From: Paraphoma chrysanthemicola
Lineage: Eukaryota; Ascomycota; Dothideomycetes; Pleosporales; Phaeosphaeriaceae
Length of the DNA: 64,000 nt
NCBI GenBank assembly: GCA_020744225.1
Contig: JAGMWG010000015.1
Location: forward strand, 124,001-188,000
Direction: 5' to 3'
Part shown: positions 1 through 10,766 of the stretch, piece after piece
How positions within the stretch are numbered: position 1 is the first letter of the stretch
Layout: the number at the start of each line of letters is the position of its first letter
Notes under the pieces: model-generated
What the model was told of the DNA's origin: nothing
Databases searched by the model: none
The model's input: the letters and a program-made list of their open reading frames with translations, nothing else
Position numbers and translations under genes: made by a program

Positions 1-798
1 CATAATCATGTAGTACTGGACGATCCATGCCTTGGCCACTGTGGGCTGTGGCTGGTAGAGCTTGACCTCGATGATGGTCCAGCCAATAGTGTGGAGTACA
101 GATTGGGCGAAGATGAGGTATCCAAGCCATCGGTGCAAGAAGTTGAAGCTCTGGTATGGCAGGCCGGTTACGAGCGACAAGATCGACTCGCGGCTCGAGA
201 GCATAACCGACAGTGGTGTAAGGGCATATGCGAAGACGCCGACACGATCCGACCAGGGACCGAGACTGGTTCGCGTGTTGTAAACGCCAGGCATCTTCTT
301 GACGGGCGTGACCCATTTGCCGTAGACAATTCCCACAAAAGAGAAGATGGTCAGATAACCAGTCAGAACCACGAGTGTCAACACCTGTGTCCTGGTGACC
401 CTCCCGAAGATCATCCTTGAGGCATCTGGCAGCAGGTATTGTCGTGCATACGACGGAATTGCCCTCCGCAGCCTCTCCCATGCGCTTCCCTTCTCTTTGA
501 CGTCCTCGCCAGCCTCGACCGGCAACTGCACGCCTGATGGCTGCGAGCGCATAAAGTGTCGTCCAATGGCCCAGATGAGTAGTATGCCGCCAATCGTCGC
601 CCAGATGATTCCAGTGTAATACATGCCGATGTCGTGAGCCGCATACACAATATCCAAGTACTTGCACGATCCCGCATCATTCGTACATGGCATGACCCGA
701 TCCGCATATCCCCAATGCGGCACCAGCGTGACGCCCGCCTCGCTGTGGTTCTGAATATGCTGGCGTGCCTCAAGCACGCGTCCGGTAAATGTGTCCAT
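1..798 (-). CDS. Ferric/cupric-chelate reductase (FRE family), N-terminal 266 residues, cut by window edge
   Basis: Plasma-membrane flavocytochrome that reduces Fe(III) or Cu(II) outside the cell before uptake. An ATG at 798 opens 266 codons with no stop before the left edge, so the FAD/NAD-binding C-terminal half lies outside. The N-terminal part has the GYADR and PCTNDAGSCKYLD stretches I associate with this family. Hydrophobic segments follow at about residues 58-78 and 141-162. The ferric-reductase core then has two histidines 14 apart (HRWLGYLIFAQSVLH), the expected spacing for heme ligands. The gene is divergent from a Ctr copper transporter across 528 bp. A TATATAA string lies about 105 bp upstream of the ATG. 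The family is clear; metal preference (iron or copper) cannot be told from sequence. Confidence 0.88.
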   Translation of the reverse strand, partial: MDTFTGRVLEARQHIQNHSEAGVTLVPHWGYADRVMPCTNDAGSCKYLDIVYAAHDIGMYYTGIIWATIGGILLIWAIGRHFMRSQPSGVQLPVEAGEDVKEKGSAWERLRRAIPSYARQYLLPDASRMIFGRVTRTQVLTLVVLTGYLTIFSFVGIVYGKWVTPVKKMPGVYNTRTSLGPWSDRVGVFAYALTPLSVMLSSRESILSLVTGLPYQSFNFLHRWLGYLIFAQSVLHTIGWTIIEVKLYQPQPTVAKAWIVQYYMIM

Positions 799-1326
799 TG
801 TCGCGTCCAATACCGCACCAAAAGGCTCTCTCACAAAACTGACGACGAACCAGCAAACAATTGCAGATGGCTAAGGGTCCAATCTCATGGCCAGCATATC
901 CGGTATATAACCCGTCAAAACGTGCTCCCAACGCCTGCCGCACCATGCGGCAACCACGTCCATGGTGCCGGCCCGCCAAGCGCCTAGCCCGATGCCGAAC
1001 CTGTTAACGCGAGCGCATGCGGCATGGCGCGAGAGCGTTTGAGCACATTCCCCCACAAGTTCTTCGGCGGACCGGGATTCAGCCGACAAGGAAACACGGG
1101 TTTGGAAACGCGGCGATGATGGTGTGACGGCAGGATCGGGCGTGGTTTGAGAAGGTTTATTAGGTACAGTGCGCAGGGTCCGCGATGGAAGTGTAGATTG
1201 ACATTTGAAGGCTGCGACGTCCACGGTACACAGTTGCAAAGTTTTGGTTCTTGGGAACGTGGCGACTGGGAATAACACCAAATCTGAGCGTGAGAGATTG
1301 TACGGCACCACATAGTACTCTTCGTC
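799..1326. promoter_or_regulatory. Divergent promoter between metalloreductase and copper transporter
   Basis: This 528-bp spacer separates two head-to-head metal-uptake genes. It holds a TATATAA string at 904-910, suitably placed for the reductase, and the TGTGCTCA element at 1040-1047. I saw no ATCWGATAA iron box here, which points to copper rather than iron as the likely signal. Short ORFs crossing it do not look coding. Confidence 0.6.
1040..1047 (-). promoter_or_regulatory. Candidate copper-regulator (Mac1-type) site TGTGCTCA
   Basis: The + strand reads TGAGCACA, the reverse complement of TGTGCTCA, which I recall as the element bound by the copper regulator AfMac1 of Aspergillus fumigatus. 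It lies near the middle of the 528-bp divergent promoter between the reductase and the copper transporter, so it could serve both. It is the only perfect copy seen. An 8-mer occurs by chance in about 1-2% of such intervals. Confidence 0.4.
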
Positions 1327-1944
1327 ATGGACCATTCATCGATGAGCATGGGTGACAGCACCTGCAAGATGGAGGTAAGTCAACCCGTCTATGATCATAG
1401 ATAATGTTGTTGACAATTGTAGATGCTTTGGAATTGGAACATCGTTGATTCCTGCTTCCTTGCCTCGTCATGGCACATCACCAACAACGCCATGTTTGCC
1501 GCTTCGTGCATCGGCGCCGCCTTTCTCGTTGTCGTTCTCGAATTCCTCCGTCGCGTCGGCCATGAATACGATGCCTATCTCCTGCGCCAATTCCAGCGGC
1601 AATTGCGACACCAACAAGCCGCACTGGCGAACGCTACACCCGCGAATTGCTGTGACGGGCCTTCAACCACACTCGGGACGCAGTATGCGACATTTCGAGC
1701 AAGCGGGCTGCAGCAGCTGGTCAGGGCGATTATACACGGTGTCACGCTGGGAGTGGCGTATATTGTCATGTTGTTGATCATGTACTACAACGGGTACATT
1801 TTCATCAGCATCATCCTGGGTGCGATTTTGGGCAAGTTCCTTTGCGACTGGATGGTAGTGCGGATCCCGTATGGCAATGAGGGCGAGAAGGACGAGAGGA
1901 GGGGATCGATTGGCGCGGCTGGACCGACGGGGTGCTGTGCTTGA
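1327..1944 (+). CDS. Ctr-family high-affinity copper transporter
   Basis: Trimeric plasma-membrane (or vacuolar) Cu(I) channel. Exons are 1327-1374 and 1423-1944, with a 48-nt intron (GTAAGT...TTGTAG), giving 189 residues. The first exon supplies a short Met-rich N-terminus (MDHSSMSMGDSTCKME) that would bind copper, followed by the WNWNIVDSCF stretch typical of fungal Ctr proteins. Three hydrophobic segments follow. The second has the MxxxM motif (MLLIM), which forms the selectivity filter, and the third has the GxxxG packing motif (GAILG). The CC pair near the C-terminus (GCCA) may bind copper. The ATG at 1423 would lose the Met motif, so 1327 is preferred. It is paired divergently with a metalloreductase, which would supply Cu(I). 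Confidence 0.92.
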
Positions 1945-2935
1945 GGTGGAGGAGGAGTTCAAAGAGGCAGAAGAAGGGGCGAATGCGAGCAAAGAGATTG
2001 AGATATTAAGAGATACCCATTACGAATCATACAAGTTACTTAACATTCCCTCTGCGCATTTCAACCACGTCCATCATGGCAATATCGATTCATCTTGAGC
2101 ACATCTCATTAGAGATGAAGCTGATGCTAAAACGAGATCCAGTTCAGCTGAGCTTCCGACCACGTCAACCCATAAGTTCGCATCTCATACATGTTTTCCC
2201 CTCTACCACATTCCAACTCCGTCTGCGCGTAATGCCGACCTCGCATCGAGACACTTGATTCCACGCCACCGACTCACAACCTGCTCTCCCGCAGGCCCCA
2301 AGACCCGCACACTACACCGGCGCATCGCAAGGCCTCCCGCCAACACACCGAGCGCAGACCATGAGCACATTACCCACTCCACTGACTGATCAAGTCTGTT
2401 TGCGCAAGTAAGTGGGCGTGTGGCTTGAGTACCAAGATGGTCTGGCCGTCTTAGTCCGGTTTGATATGGGACATCTCCGGACTACTGTGTGCTTGGCGGA
2501 TTGTAGGTTCAGCCTGAATGGATTCGGAACTCATGTGATGTCGTGGCATTAGGCTGTAGAGTAGCGTGAGGGTCTATGGGGGTGTTTTAGCGGGGTTTGA
2601 ATGGTCTGGAACGTGGTGTAGGACATCGGAAGGGCGTGTTCGTTGGTGCTTGAAAGTAGTGTTGGACTTTGGGAAGACTTCTGCTAGCGATGTGTACTGT
2701 GGGATGGAGGATCTCAATAGGTTTAGGACGATTAATTGCAGTCGTGGAATTAGAAAATTAATGTACACCACAACTAATGCTAGAAAAGAATCTGAACTGA
2801 GACACAACCACAAAGTATGCAACTGCTCTAACACGATGAACCGCTTTCAAATGCCACCTACATGCAAAAAGGAAAAACTCCAAATATCAAAAAGCATCCC
2901 TATCCCTCCTAAAACCCCCTTCCCATCTTCCACAT
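1945..2935. other. Intergenic, no gene seen
   Basis: About 1 kb between the copper transporter and a minus-strand gene. ORFs here are short, overlapping and lack recognisable domains. The right end presumably holds 3' UTR of the next gene. Confidence 0.5.
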
Positions 2936-4871
2936 CTACTTCCACAACTTCATCACCCGATTCGCAAGCACATCCAATTCCCTTGTCGCCAATTTATTCT
3001 TCTCCTTCTGATCCCGCAAATTGGCAATCTTGATCAAAACCCGCCGAATCTCATTCTTCATCATCACGCAATCCTCCTTGCCCAACAGGCCCGTCTCCCC
3101 TTGCGCATATGTATCAAGCCACTCGAGATCGTCCGCGATGGCTTTGCGCGGCGAAGCCTTGACGGACCCGTGTTGGATCAGCTTGCCGACTGCGTCTTGA
3201 AAGTCGAGGACTTTGTCGTTGATGGCTTGTTTGAGGACTAGAAGAATGTTAGTAAATGTGTAAGCATGGAAATGAGGTGGGGACTTACCGAGGACTTTGT
3301 TGCTGTCGGATGAAGCGGAAGTGGTATTTCCGGGAGAGTCGTCACTAGTAGTGAATGTGCCGGTTGGAGCAAGGCCGGTGAGAATGCTACCGCCGAAGGA
3401 TGGTGGCGTAACCGTGATCGAGGGGACTTGGGCTTGCGCGTTCGACTTGATCAAATCTGCGAAGCTCGCAAAGTTCTTGCCGACATTTTGGTCTTCAGAA
3501 GCCAGTTGTTGTGACTCAGGCTGAGGCTGAGTTTGTGGTTGCAGTGCAGGCTGCAATGTCATGGGTGCTGGTGCGTCGGCCGATACGTGCATAAATGGCA
3601 CTGAGATGGGCTTGGCCTCGAAGGGCAGTGAAGGTGCCGGATTCAGCGGGTTGGCAAGAGGAACTGCCTTGAAGATCGGAGCACAAATGGCATGGAAGCC
3701 CTGCATCATGTAATTCAGCATGTGCTGAGTCTCGTTGTTGAAGTTGGACATGTTTGGGCCAGTGAACTGCTGCAAATTGTCGTCGACCTTATCGAGTGGC
3801 CACGCATTCATTAGCTCAGTGGCGCCCACGGTCTCCAAAGCAATCTCTGCTGGCATCTCTTGTAGGATGGCATGGGCAGGCTCGATGATCTGGGTGACCA
3901 ACGCGGTGATAGCCTCGCAGAGGAGATTGAGGTCACCCTGCTCGAAAGCATGGTCGAAGTTGGTAATCTCGGCGTGGAACTTAGGTCCCAACTGCACAAG
4001 CTTGGCCACTCGCTCGTCGTACCTGCTGCAAAAGTGCTGGAAGATGGCAACTTTGCGCTGACGTTCAGCCTCTGCTTCGGCCTCCTGGTGTTTTTGTTCC
4101 CACCACTGGGCGCGCTGCTTCGCTTGATACTCCTGGTGGAGTTGCAGGATATGGCTGGTTTGGCGATCTTGGTTGAACTTCGCGAGGACGGGGTCATCGC
4201 TGATGCCGGAGTGATCAGAAGGTGCACCCACTCCAGTCACGTTGCTGAAGCTCGGGATTGATGCAAGCAGTTCGAGGACGCTCTTGTTGCGCTCCGCCGG
4301 GTCGTTGCTGGGAGGGTGCTGAAGGCGCACAGAATCCATGTAGGAGAGCTGAGGCTCAGGCTTTGGGACATCGCGCGGAACCTTGTGATCCTCCGGAAGA
4401 GAGGTCTGCTGTTGAAGTGGCACGGCCTTCTCAGCAGGAAGAGCTGATTGGGCTTGAGATTTACGGCGCCGGGTCATGCGAGTCTCCTCTGCGCGCTTGC
4501 GCTCTGCGAAATACTGGCGATAGCAACCAGAGGATGTATCAGTAGACGACGCACTAGCCTTCTCGACGCGGCGGCGGTGCTTAGGCCGAGCAGGTGCGAC
4601 TGGCTTCTTGTAATGCCAGGTCATGAAGCTATTGTAGGCTTTGCCAATCTCTTTGTAAGCTTTGCCGCCAACGATATAGTCCTGTTGGGTGATTAATATT
4701 GCTGTTACGAAACACGATCAGAGGGACACGAACCTTAGACTGGCGCAACTTGGTCTCAAGCTGCAAGGACGCCTCTTCATACTCATGATGAGCGCGGATC
4801 CGGAGATACTGGGTGATCTTGCCAGTGTGACGCGTGATCGCAGCGGTGGGGTTGACGAAGATGGGTGCCAT
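2936..4871 (-). CDS. Uncharacterised low-complexity protein of about 610 residues
   Basis: I do not recognise this family. Proposed exons (minus strand) are 4871-4734, 4681-3289 and 3237-2936. Intron 1 (4682-4733) runs GTTCGT...CAACAG. Intron 2 (3238-3288) runs GTAAGT...TTCTAG with a perfect ACTAAC branch site, is 51 nt and has no stop in frame. The start at 4871 is chosen because exon 1 gives a helical N-terminus that runs into the longer ORF. Residues 60-120 are basic (PKHRRRVEK), and a charged stretch rich in Q, E and R around 170-200 may be a coiled coil. The middle is rich in P, Q, A and S; the C-terminal 100 residues are again charged and helical. No signal peptide or membrane segment. 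It could be a nuclear or scaffold protein, but nothing proves it. Confidence 0.7.
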
Positions 4872-5868
4872 TTGGAGATGTGCTGCTTGAAGGTGCCGGT
4901 GTAGGTCGGTGAGGACGATGGAGGAGGGTCAGGTAGTGGTCGACGTGGACAGCGTGATGTAGGTCAATTGAAAGGCTTCTAGGGCTTTCGTCTGTCGTAG
5001 TCGGGGTGGGTATATGTTCGCGGGTTGATGCAGTCGGAGTGGAGGCTGTATGCACGAAGTGGTTGATAGAAGAGCTGGAGTGAGCGGAAGAAACTTTAAT
5101 ATGGAGGATAAAGCGGCGGGCGCTTTTGCCAAGAGCTATCGGACTATTGTGCTAGCAATTAAGGCTCGAAAGTTTGCAGTTGAGGTGAAAGTGAAAGGGG
5201 TCAATACGGACAACAATTGGTCCACTCGGCGAAAGTGTGGCCGCAATTGAGATTATCACGCAAAGTTACAATGATAAACAAGCTGTAATATTCGTGGCTA
5301 AGGTGGGAATTATCGAAAAGTACTGACTGTAAACATTTACTATTGAACAATGTTGCGAATTAGTAGCTATTCACAATCTTGTTGTATCAAGACAGACAAT
5401 GCAATTGTTATGTAGGAACCATTAGTATCCCTATATATGTAATTGTTCGTATACAGTGTTCACGTGTTTGCTATAGTACGTGAAGCGTCTCTTGTTAAGA
5501 AGCTGCGTGAAGGATTCCTGATGTCACACGAACCCTACATCGCTTTTTTTCTGCACTTTTATCCGCATCCTTCCGCAAATGATTCAAGAAATTTACCATA
5601 AGTATGACTAGATAGGAAGCTTAAGGTCACATAATGGGTCGGGCAACTAAAGCGTTGCTAGCGCTTGCGAGACTTGCGAGTCAAGCGACGTTGATTCAAA
5701 ACCCAGGTGATCCTCATTGACTCACTCTCGCTGATTGTGTAAGACTGCTTTTGAAAGATTCAAGACATGTCATTAATCTTCTGAGGCTCACCGGAGTGGT
5801 AAAATCGATAAACCAGCCTGACGGCGGTAACAGGACCAGGCCAGAACGATAGTGTGATTGATCTGCCG
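4872..5868. other. Intergenic, no gene seen
   Basis: About 1 kb holding the promoter of the 4871 gene and the 3' side of the NYN gene. The part from 5250 to 5560 is AT-rich. A weak tRNA box-B-like string near 5690 does not fold (see rejected items). Confidence 0.45.
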
Positions 5869-6677
5869 TCATTTGAGTCGGGCCAGGGTGACGGGAGGTT
5901 TATCGTCGATGGTCCTCAACCTCAATTCGACGATTCCACTTGCTTCCATGAGATCTCTCAGACGGTCATAACCAAGATTGCGCGGCTGCATATCTGGCAG
6001 ACTCTGCTCAAATAGCCACCCACTTCGGCCAGATTGGCCCAGTTATCAGCACCAGCAGAGTTTGACACCGCGAGAGCTAGGGCTTTCAATGCCGCCTGGC
6101 CCAATGCCTTTCTCGCCAACATGCTTGGAGGCAGTCTTGCTTGAAACGAAGGCGCCAAAGAAGCACTTTCAGGACCTGGCCGTTGGGGTTGATAACCGGA
6201 ACTATGCTCTTGAGTTGCAGGTACTTCCTGCTCGTCTTGAACCTTGAGTGCATCAAAGTACATGAACTGATCGCAGGCTGCAATGAAAGGGGCAGGAGTC
6301 TTGCGCTCGCCAAAGCCATACACCGTCACCCCCTGTTCTCGAATTCGGGCTGCCAGGCGTGTGAAGTCGCTGTCGCTCGACACGAGACAGAAACTAGAGA
6401 AGCGGCCAGTGTACAGTAAGTCCATTGCGTCGATGATCATAGCGCTATCCGTTGCATTCTTTCCAGTAGTGTATGCGAATTGCTGGATAGGGATGATGGA
6501 GTACTTCAGCAGGCAGTCTTTCCAGGGACCGATGTATGGACTGGTCCAGTCACCGTAGATGCGTTTGACGCTTGCCGTCCCGTAATTGGCTATCTCAGCC
6601 AGGAGACCCGCAACATGTTTTGACGAGACATTGTCCGCATCGATGAGTACGGCCACGTTTGAATTATTGGCTGTCAT
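5869..6677 (-). CDS. NYN-domain (PIN-like nuclease) protein with C-terminal OST-HTH/LOTUS domain, broken by a frameshift
   Basis: NYN domains are PIN-like RNases, and LOTUS domains bind RNA. Start is the ATG at 6677; the frame further upstream begins with GTG. Residues 1-165 match the LabA-like NYN fold: AVLIDADN with acidic active-site residues, GDWTSPY, KNATDSAMIIDAMDLLY and VSSDSDFTRLA. The C-terminal LOTUS helix starts at WANLAEVGGYLSR. The reading frame then shifts: the original frame stops at 5958. The +1 frame continues the domain at once (LPDMQPRNLGYDRLRDLME) for 43 codons, ending at TGA 5869-5871. One missing base at about 6000/6001 explains both halves; restored length would be about 269 residues. 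No homopolymer lies at the break. No intron fits the gap. Confidence 0.8.
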
Positions 6678-7029
6678 TGCAAAATAAAAGATGCTGGCTC
6701 GTTGGGGAGCAGACGCGTCGCATACCACGTCCAGGAAGCTTCGACCCCGCGCTCATAACAACAGTTACCTCACCCACCACTCATATCTGTCGACGACGCA
6801 CCATGTCGCCGCGACACAAACTACGAGAGATTTCTTTGTAAGCTCAGCACAATGATTATGTCTCCAAAGAATGACTATCACACGCGACCTACGAAGTATA
6901 TCGATGTTGGCGCTAACCTGCTTTCGGAACGCTGAGCAAGTCGGCTATATGACACCAGCGCCGGGAATATGCTCAGAGCCTCACATCTCGTCATCACCTT
7001 AGGGCCTCTGAGCACACAACACCAAAAAC
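6678..7029. promoter_or_regulatory. Divergent spacer between NYN gene and acyl-CoA dehydrogenase
   Basis: A 352-bp head-to-head spacer that must hold both promoters. No clear factor site was seen. Confidence 0.4.
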
Positions 7030-8352
7030 ATGTTGCGGTCTATAATATCACGGGCATTGCCGTCAAGAGGCACGCTGCCGTCGTCAACATGTATATCAAA
7101 TCCGCGATGGCAGAGATCCGCATTCTCGACAAGTCGGAGATCACGCATCATGGAGACCACTGGCTTCACGGAGGAGCAGCTGACTGTTCGAGAAGCAATC
7201 AGCGCTGTTTGTTCGCAATTCCCCAACACCTACTGGCAAGAGCGCGATGAAATAGGTACCGATCCGAAGGACTTCCATGCAGCGCTTGCAAAAGATGGAT
7301 GGCTTGGTATCGCATTGCCAGAAGCCTTTGGTGGCTCCGGGCTTGGCATCTCAGAGGCGACAATGATGATGCAGACCATCACCGAATCTGGCGCGGGCAT
7401 GGCTGGGGCACAGGCGATTCATGCGAATGTATACGCGACGCAGCCGCTGGCAAAGTTCGGCACGCAGAAGCAATTGGAGGAGACCATTCCCAAGATCATC
7501 AGCGGCGAATTCAGGACATGCTTTGGAGTAACAGAACCAAATGCTGGTCTTGACACTTTGAGGCTGAGCACGACAGCGAAGAAACTGGATGATGGAACAT
7601 ACAGCATCACCGGTCAGAAAATCTGGATCACATGTGCGCAAGTGGCAGATCGCATGATCTTGCTTGCCCGCACCAAGGCTCGAGAAGAGGCAGAGAAACC
7701 GTCAAAAGCATTGAGCATGTTCTGCATACCCATCGACAAGTCAGCTCCGGGCCTAGATATGCGACGAATCAAGAAGATGGGTGGCCGAGCAGTGGACGCA
7801 AATGAGGTCTTTTTCGACAATTACAAAATCCCCGCAGACACCTTGGTTGGCAAGGAAGGCGAGGGCTTCAAGATCATCCTACACGGCATGAATGCAGAGA
7901 GGTGTCTGCTTGCAGGTGAAGCATTAGGTCTTGGCTACGCAGCTCTGGCAAAAGCAAGTGCATACGCAAGAGACAGGAAGGTCTTCAACCGCCCCATCGG
8001 CATGAACCAAGGCATCGCACATCCACTCGCAGATGCCTACATGCAACTCGAGGCTGCGAAGCTAGCCACATATCATGCAGCGCGACTCTATGACAATAGT
8101 AAGTCCGACACCACTATCAGACAGGATGCCATTGGTGTTGCGGCGAACAGCGCGAAGTATCTAGCAGCGGAGGCGGCATTCACGGCCTGTGAGCGAGCGG
8201 TGCTGGCACATGGCGGAATGGGATACGCGCAGGAGTATGATGTCGAGCGGTGGTTCAGGGAATGCCTGGTGCCACGGATTGCGCCTGTAAGCCGGGAGAT
8301 GATTCTGAATTATATCGGGGAGAAGGTGCTAGAGTTGCCTAGGAGCTATTGA
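7030..8352 (+). CDS. Acyl-CoA dehydrogenase, probably mitochondrial
   Basis: FAD-dependent alpha,beta-dehydrogenation of an acyl-CoA, as in fatty-acid or branched-chain amino-acid breakdown. A single exon of 440 residues, the usual family length plus a leader. The first 40 residues are rich in R and S and free of acids (MLRSIISRALPSRG...SRRSR), a good mitochondrial targeting sequence; METTGFTEEQ would then begin the mature part. The N-terminal helical domain is followed by the middle-domain signatures GVTEPNAGLDT and ITGQKIWIT, then ERCLLAGEALGLGYAAL, HGGMGYAQEYDVERWFREC and a C-terminal PRIAPVSREM. I cannot assign the catalytic glutamate, whose position varies between subfamilies, so chain-length preference is unknown. 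Confidence 0.93.
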   Translation: MLRSIISRALPSRGTLPSSTCISNPRWQRSAFSTSRRSRIMETTGFTEEQLTVREAISAVCSQFPNTYWQERDEIGTDPKDFHAALAKDGWLGIALPEAFGGSGLGISEATMMMQTITESGAGMAGAQAIHANVYATQPLAKFGTQKQLEETIPKIISGEFRTCFGVTEPNAGLDTLRLSTTAKKLDDGTYSITGQKIWITCAQVADRMILLARTKAREEAEKPSKALSMFCIPIDKSAPGLDMRRIKKMGGRAVDANEVFFDNYKIPADTLVGKEGEGFKIILHGMNAERCLLAGEALGLGYAALAKASAYARDRKVFNRPIGMNQGIAHPLADAYMQLEAAKLATYHAARLYDNSKSDTTIRQDAIGVAANSAKYLAAEAAFTACERAVLAHGGMGYAQEYDVERWFRECLVPRIAPVSREMILNYIGEKVLELPRSY

Positions 8353-9558
8353 GTTGATCGCATAGAGAACTGTCTTCAGAAATCCAGACGCTCAGAAACA
8401 CTTCCCAAACAAAAGCTGAAATTTTTGTAGAGGAGTGATATGTCGTCTTCTGAGTATGGTTAAGCTTTCCGCGAGCATCGTCGCCTGGAGGGAAGCCGCG
8501 CCCAGCACTTCGGGCCGTTGACGCCATTGGCTAGCTCTCGCACGTGGGCTCCGTGGGCGTGGAACGCCTCGAACTCTCTTTCCACCTCCATCTTCACTCT
8601 CTATACGTTGACACGTACAAAAGCGCTTGACCAGACAACTTACAAACATGTGTGTCCCCGTTATGACGCTTTAAGGACCCGGATAATCTGGATGAGTAGC
8701 GCGGAACTGGCCCGGAACCGCAGCAATACCATGCACACGCCTGCTATGTACGCCCACGGCGAAGAGGACGGAACGGCAATGAACTTAGCGGCATGCCGAT
8801 CTCGCAAGGACTGTGCGACATATACGAAATGTGAAAAGAGCAAGAGAAAGACATGAAGGCATGATGACCGGATCAGAATGCCGGGCCGAGGGCGCACAGA
8901 GGCACGCAGGGAGACTCGGATCTGCGACGATGCAACGGTGTCGCAATGTACGCTGTGCTGCGAGGACCACTTTCTGGTGACTACGTTGCACCGGAACCCG
9001 CTCGCACCAATCTTACTGGGCGACCAGCCTGTGGCTGTTTGGATACGTGAGAGGCTTCCAGAGCAAAGTTTGAGGCGCCTGCATCCCATCGCTCCCGCTC
9101 CAGACCCAGATTCCTGCTCCTCTCCGCATTCTCTACTTCAACGAAAGTCCAGGCTCAGGGGCAACCACCCCTTTAATAGAATCCGCCGCGTCATGTATCC
9201 CAGCACTCAAGCCGATGTTCCTGCGTCCGAGGAAGCTCGAATGCATTCTGTGGCTCGAGACGTCCAAAGATATGGGGCGCCACAGCTTGGCGTTTGCCGA
9301 CATCCGCTTAGGCGCCGTTGGTCTTACGCAACCGCGTTAGATAGCACCAGGATTACAGATTGGGGTGCATTCTGTTAAAACAAGGTCTTGTGCTTCCATC
9401 ATGGAGAAAAAGTTGGTTGGCCTTGCTTATCGTCGCTCGTTTGCTTTCTTTTGGCACTGACGGTGACTTTTTGCGTATTTTTTTAATTCTCACGTTCTTC
9501 TCGTTCTCTCGCTGTTCTTGTTCTACCACATTCGCTACACCCACGTCAACCCGCAACC
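8353..9558. other. Intergenic, no gene supported
   Basis: About 1.2 kb. ORFs on both strands (largest about 166 codons at 8878-9378) overlap one another and show no domain. A T- and pyrimidine-rich run at 9470-9540 directly precedes the cutinase ATG and looks like its core promoter and leader. Confidence 0.45.
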
Positions 9559-10766
9559 ATGAAGGGTGCACTATCGACTCTCGCTCTTATCGCCGCTGTG
9601 GCTTACGCACAAGACCGCTGCGATGCGCCATACCCGAACACCTTCTGCAACACCACCGAGGTCCTTGCGTTTCAATCCTCCGACTGCAAAGCATACCACA
9701 TCTTCATAAGTCGTGGGTCGGACGAGCCGTACCCAGGCCGACAGGGCAATATCACCCGCGAAATCTGTACGACTCTTGGGAGCAAGGATTGTGGTTTCGA
9801 AAACATCGAGTACCCTGCAAAGAGCACTGCGTGGGGAAAAGATGAGTGGTGCAAGTCTGCGGCGAAAGGTGCGGCAAATGGGCAATCGCAGATGAAGGCG
9901 TATGCGCAAAAGTGTCCAAACTCGAAGTTGATCTTGCTCGGTTTCTCGCAGGGAGGAGCGGTCGCACAGGACATTCTCGGTGGTGGAGGTGGTCAGGTTT
10001 TCGAGTGTGAACAGGCCAGCAATCCCGCTCTTGACGCCTCAACCGCGCCAGGATCCAACAGTGCGTCCTTGCTTGCAAAGAGACAGATAGCTATGCTAAC
10101 AATTCCCTAGTCATCGCCGCAGTCACATTCGGCGCCGTCATCCGCTCGCGCAACCAAAAATTCACCATCGGCGATGGCGTCAACTATGACGGCCGTCGCG
10201 CCCGCACACCAGCCCAACTCGCCGCCCTGAACAAATACTCCGACCGCTTCCGCGACTACTGCCATTATGGCGACCCCATGTGTGCCGTCGGCAGCGAGCC
10301 CGCGAACGTCTACGTCCATCTCGACTACTTCCTCGAGCACAACGCAGAAGTCATCTCCTGGATCAGCGAGAAGGCAAAAGCGGACACCGGAAAGGTAAGT
10401 CAGACTAGCACATCCAGCAAATCCAGCACATCCCAGCAGGCGAGCACGGCGGCGCAGACCAGCGATATCCCTAGCACCCGGGCGAGTCTTTCGAGAATCC
10501 CAACACAAACCAACACTCCACTGCAGTCTACTTCTCCCTCTCAAACGTCGGCAATTGCCAAATCTGCAACGACTCCTTCAGCGACTCCGTTTAGCATTGT
10601 TTCTAGCACCGCGTCCAGAACTGACTCTTCCGAGGCCCAACCTGCGCAGACCAACGGAAATACGAACGCGACTTCAAGCACTGGAGCTGCCAGTGCGCTG
10701 ACGATGAGCGCTGGTCTAGCAGCTATGTCTGCATTCATGGCTTTTGGGCTTTGCTTCGCTTTGTAG
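9559..10766 (+). CDS. Cutinase / acetylxylan esterase-like serine esterase (CE5), secreted and probably GPI-anchored
   Basis: Hydrolyses cutin or acetylated xylan esters outside the cell. Exons are 9559-10060 and 10111-10766, with a 50-nt intron (GTGCGT, CTAAC branch, CCCTAG), giving 385 residues. A signal peptide (MKGALSTLALIAAVAYAQ) precedes a domain with paired cysteines, SRGSDEPYPGRQGNI, the nucleophile motif GFSQGG, the DPMC motif with the catalytic Asp, and a catalytic His in VHLDYF. After residue about 260 comes a Ser/Thr-rich linker of about 100 residues and a C-terminal hydrophobic tail after a small-residue run, as expected for a GPI signal. Most cutinases lack this tail. A perfect GTAAGT inside the linker could allow alternative splicing (see findings). 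Confidence 0.9.

Noticed and set aside
5636..5712. tRNA-like stretch with a box-B-like GATTCAAAACC
   Set aside because: T-arm pairing fails at three of five positions and there is no matching acceptor stem, so no tRNA is called.
8878..9378. 166-codon + strand ORF upstream of the cutinase
   Set aside because: No domain or signal peptide and odd composition; probably promoter DNA.
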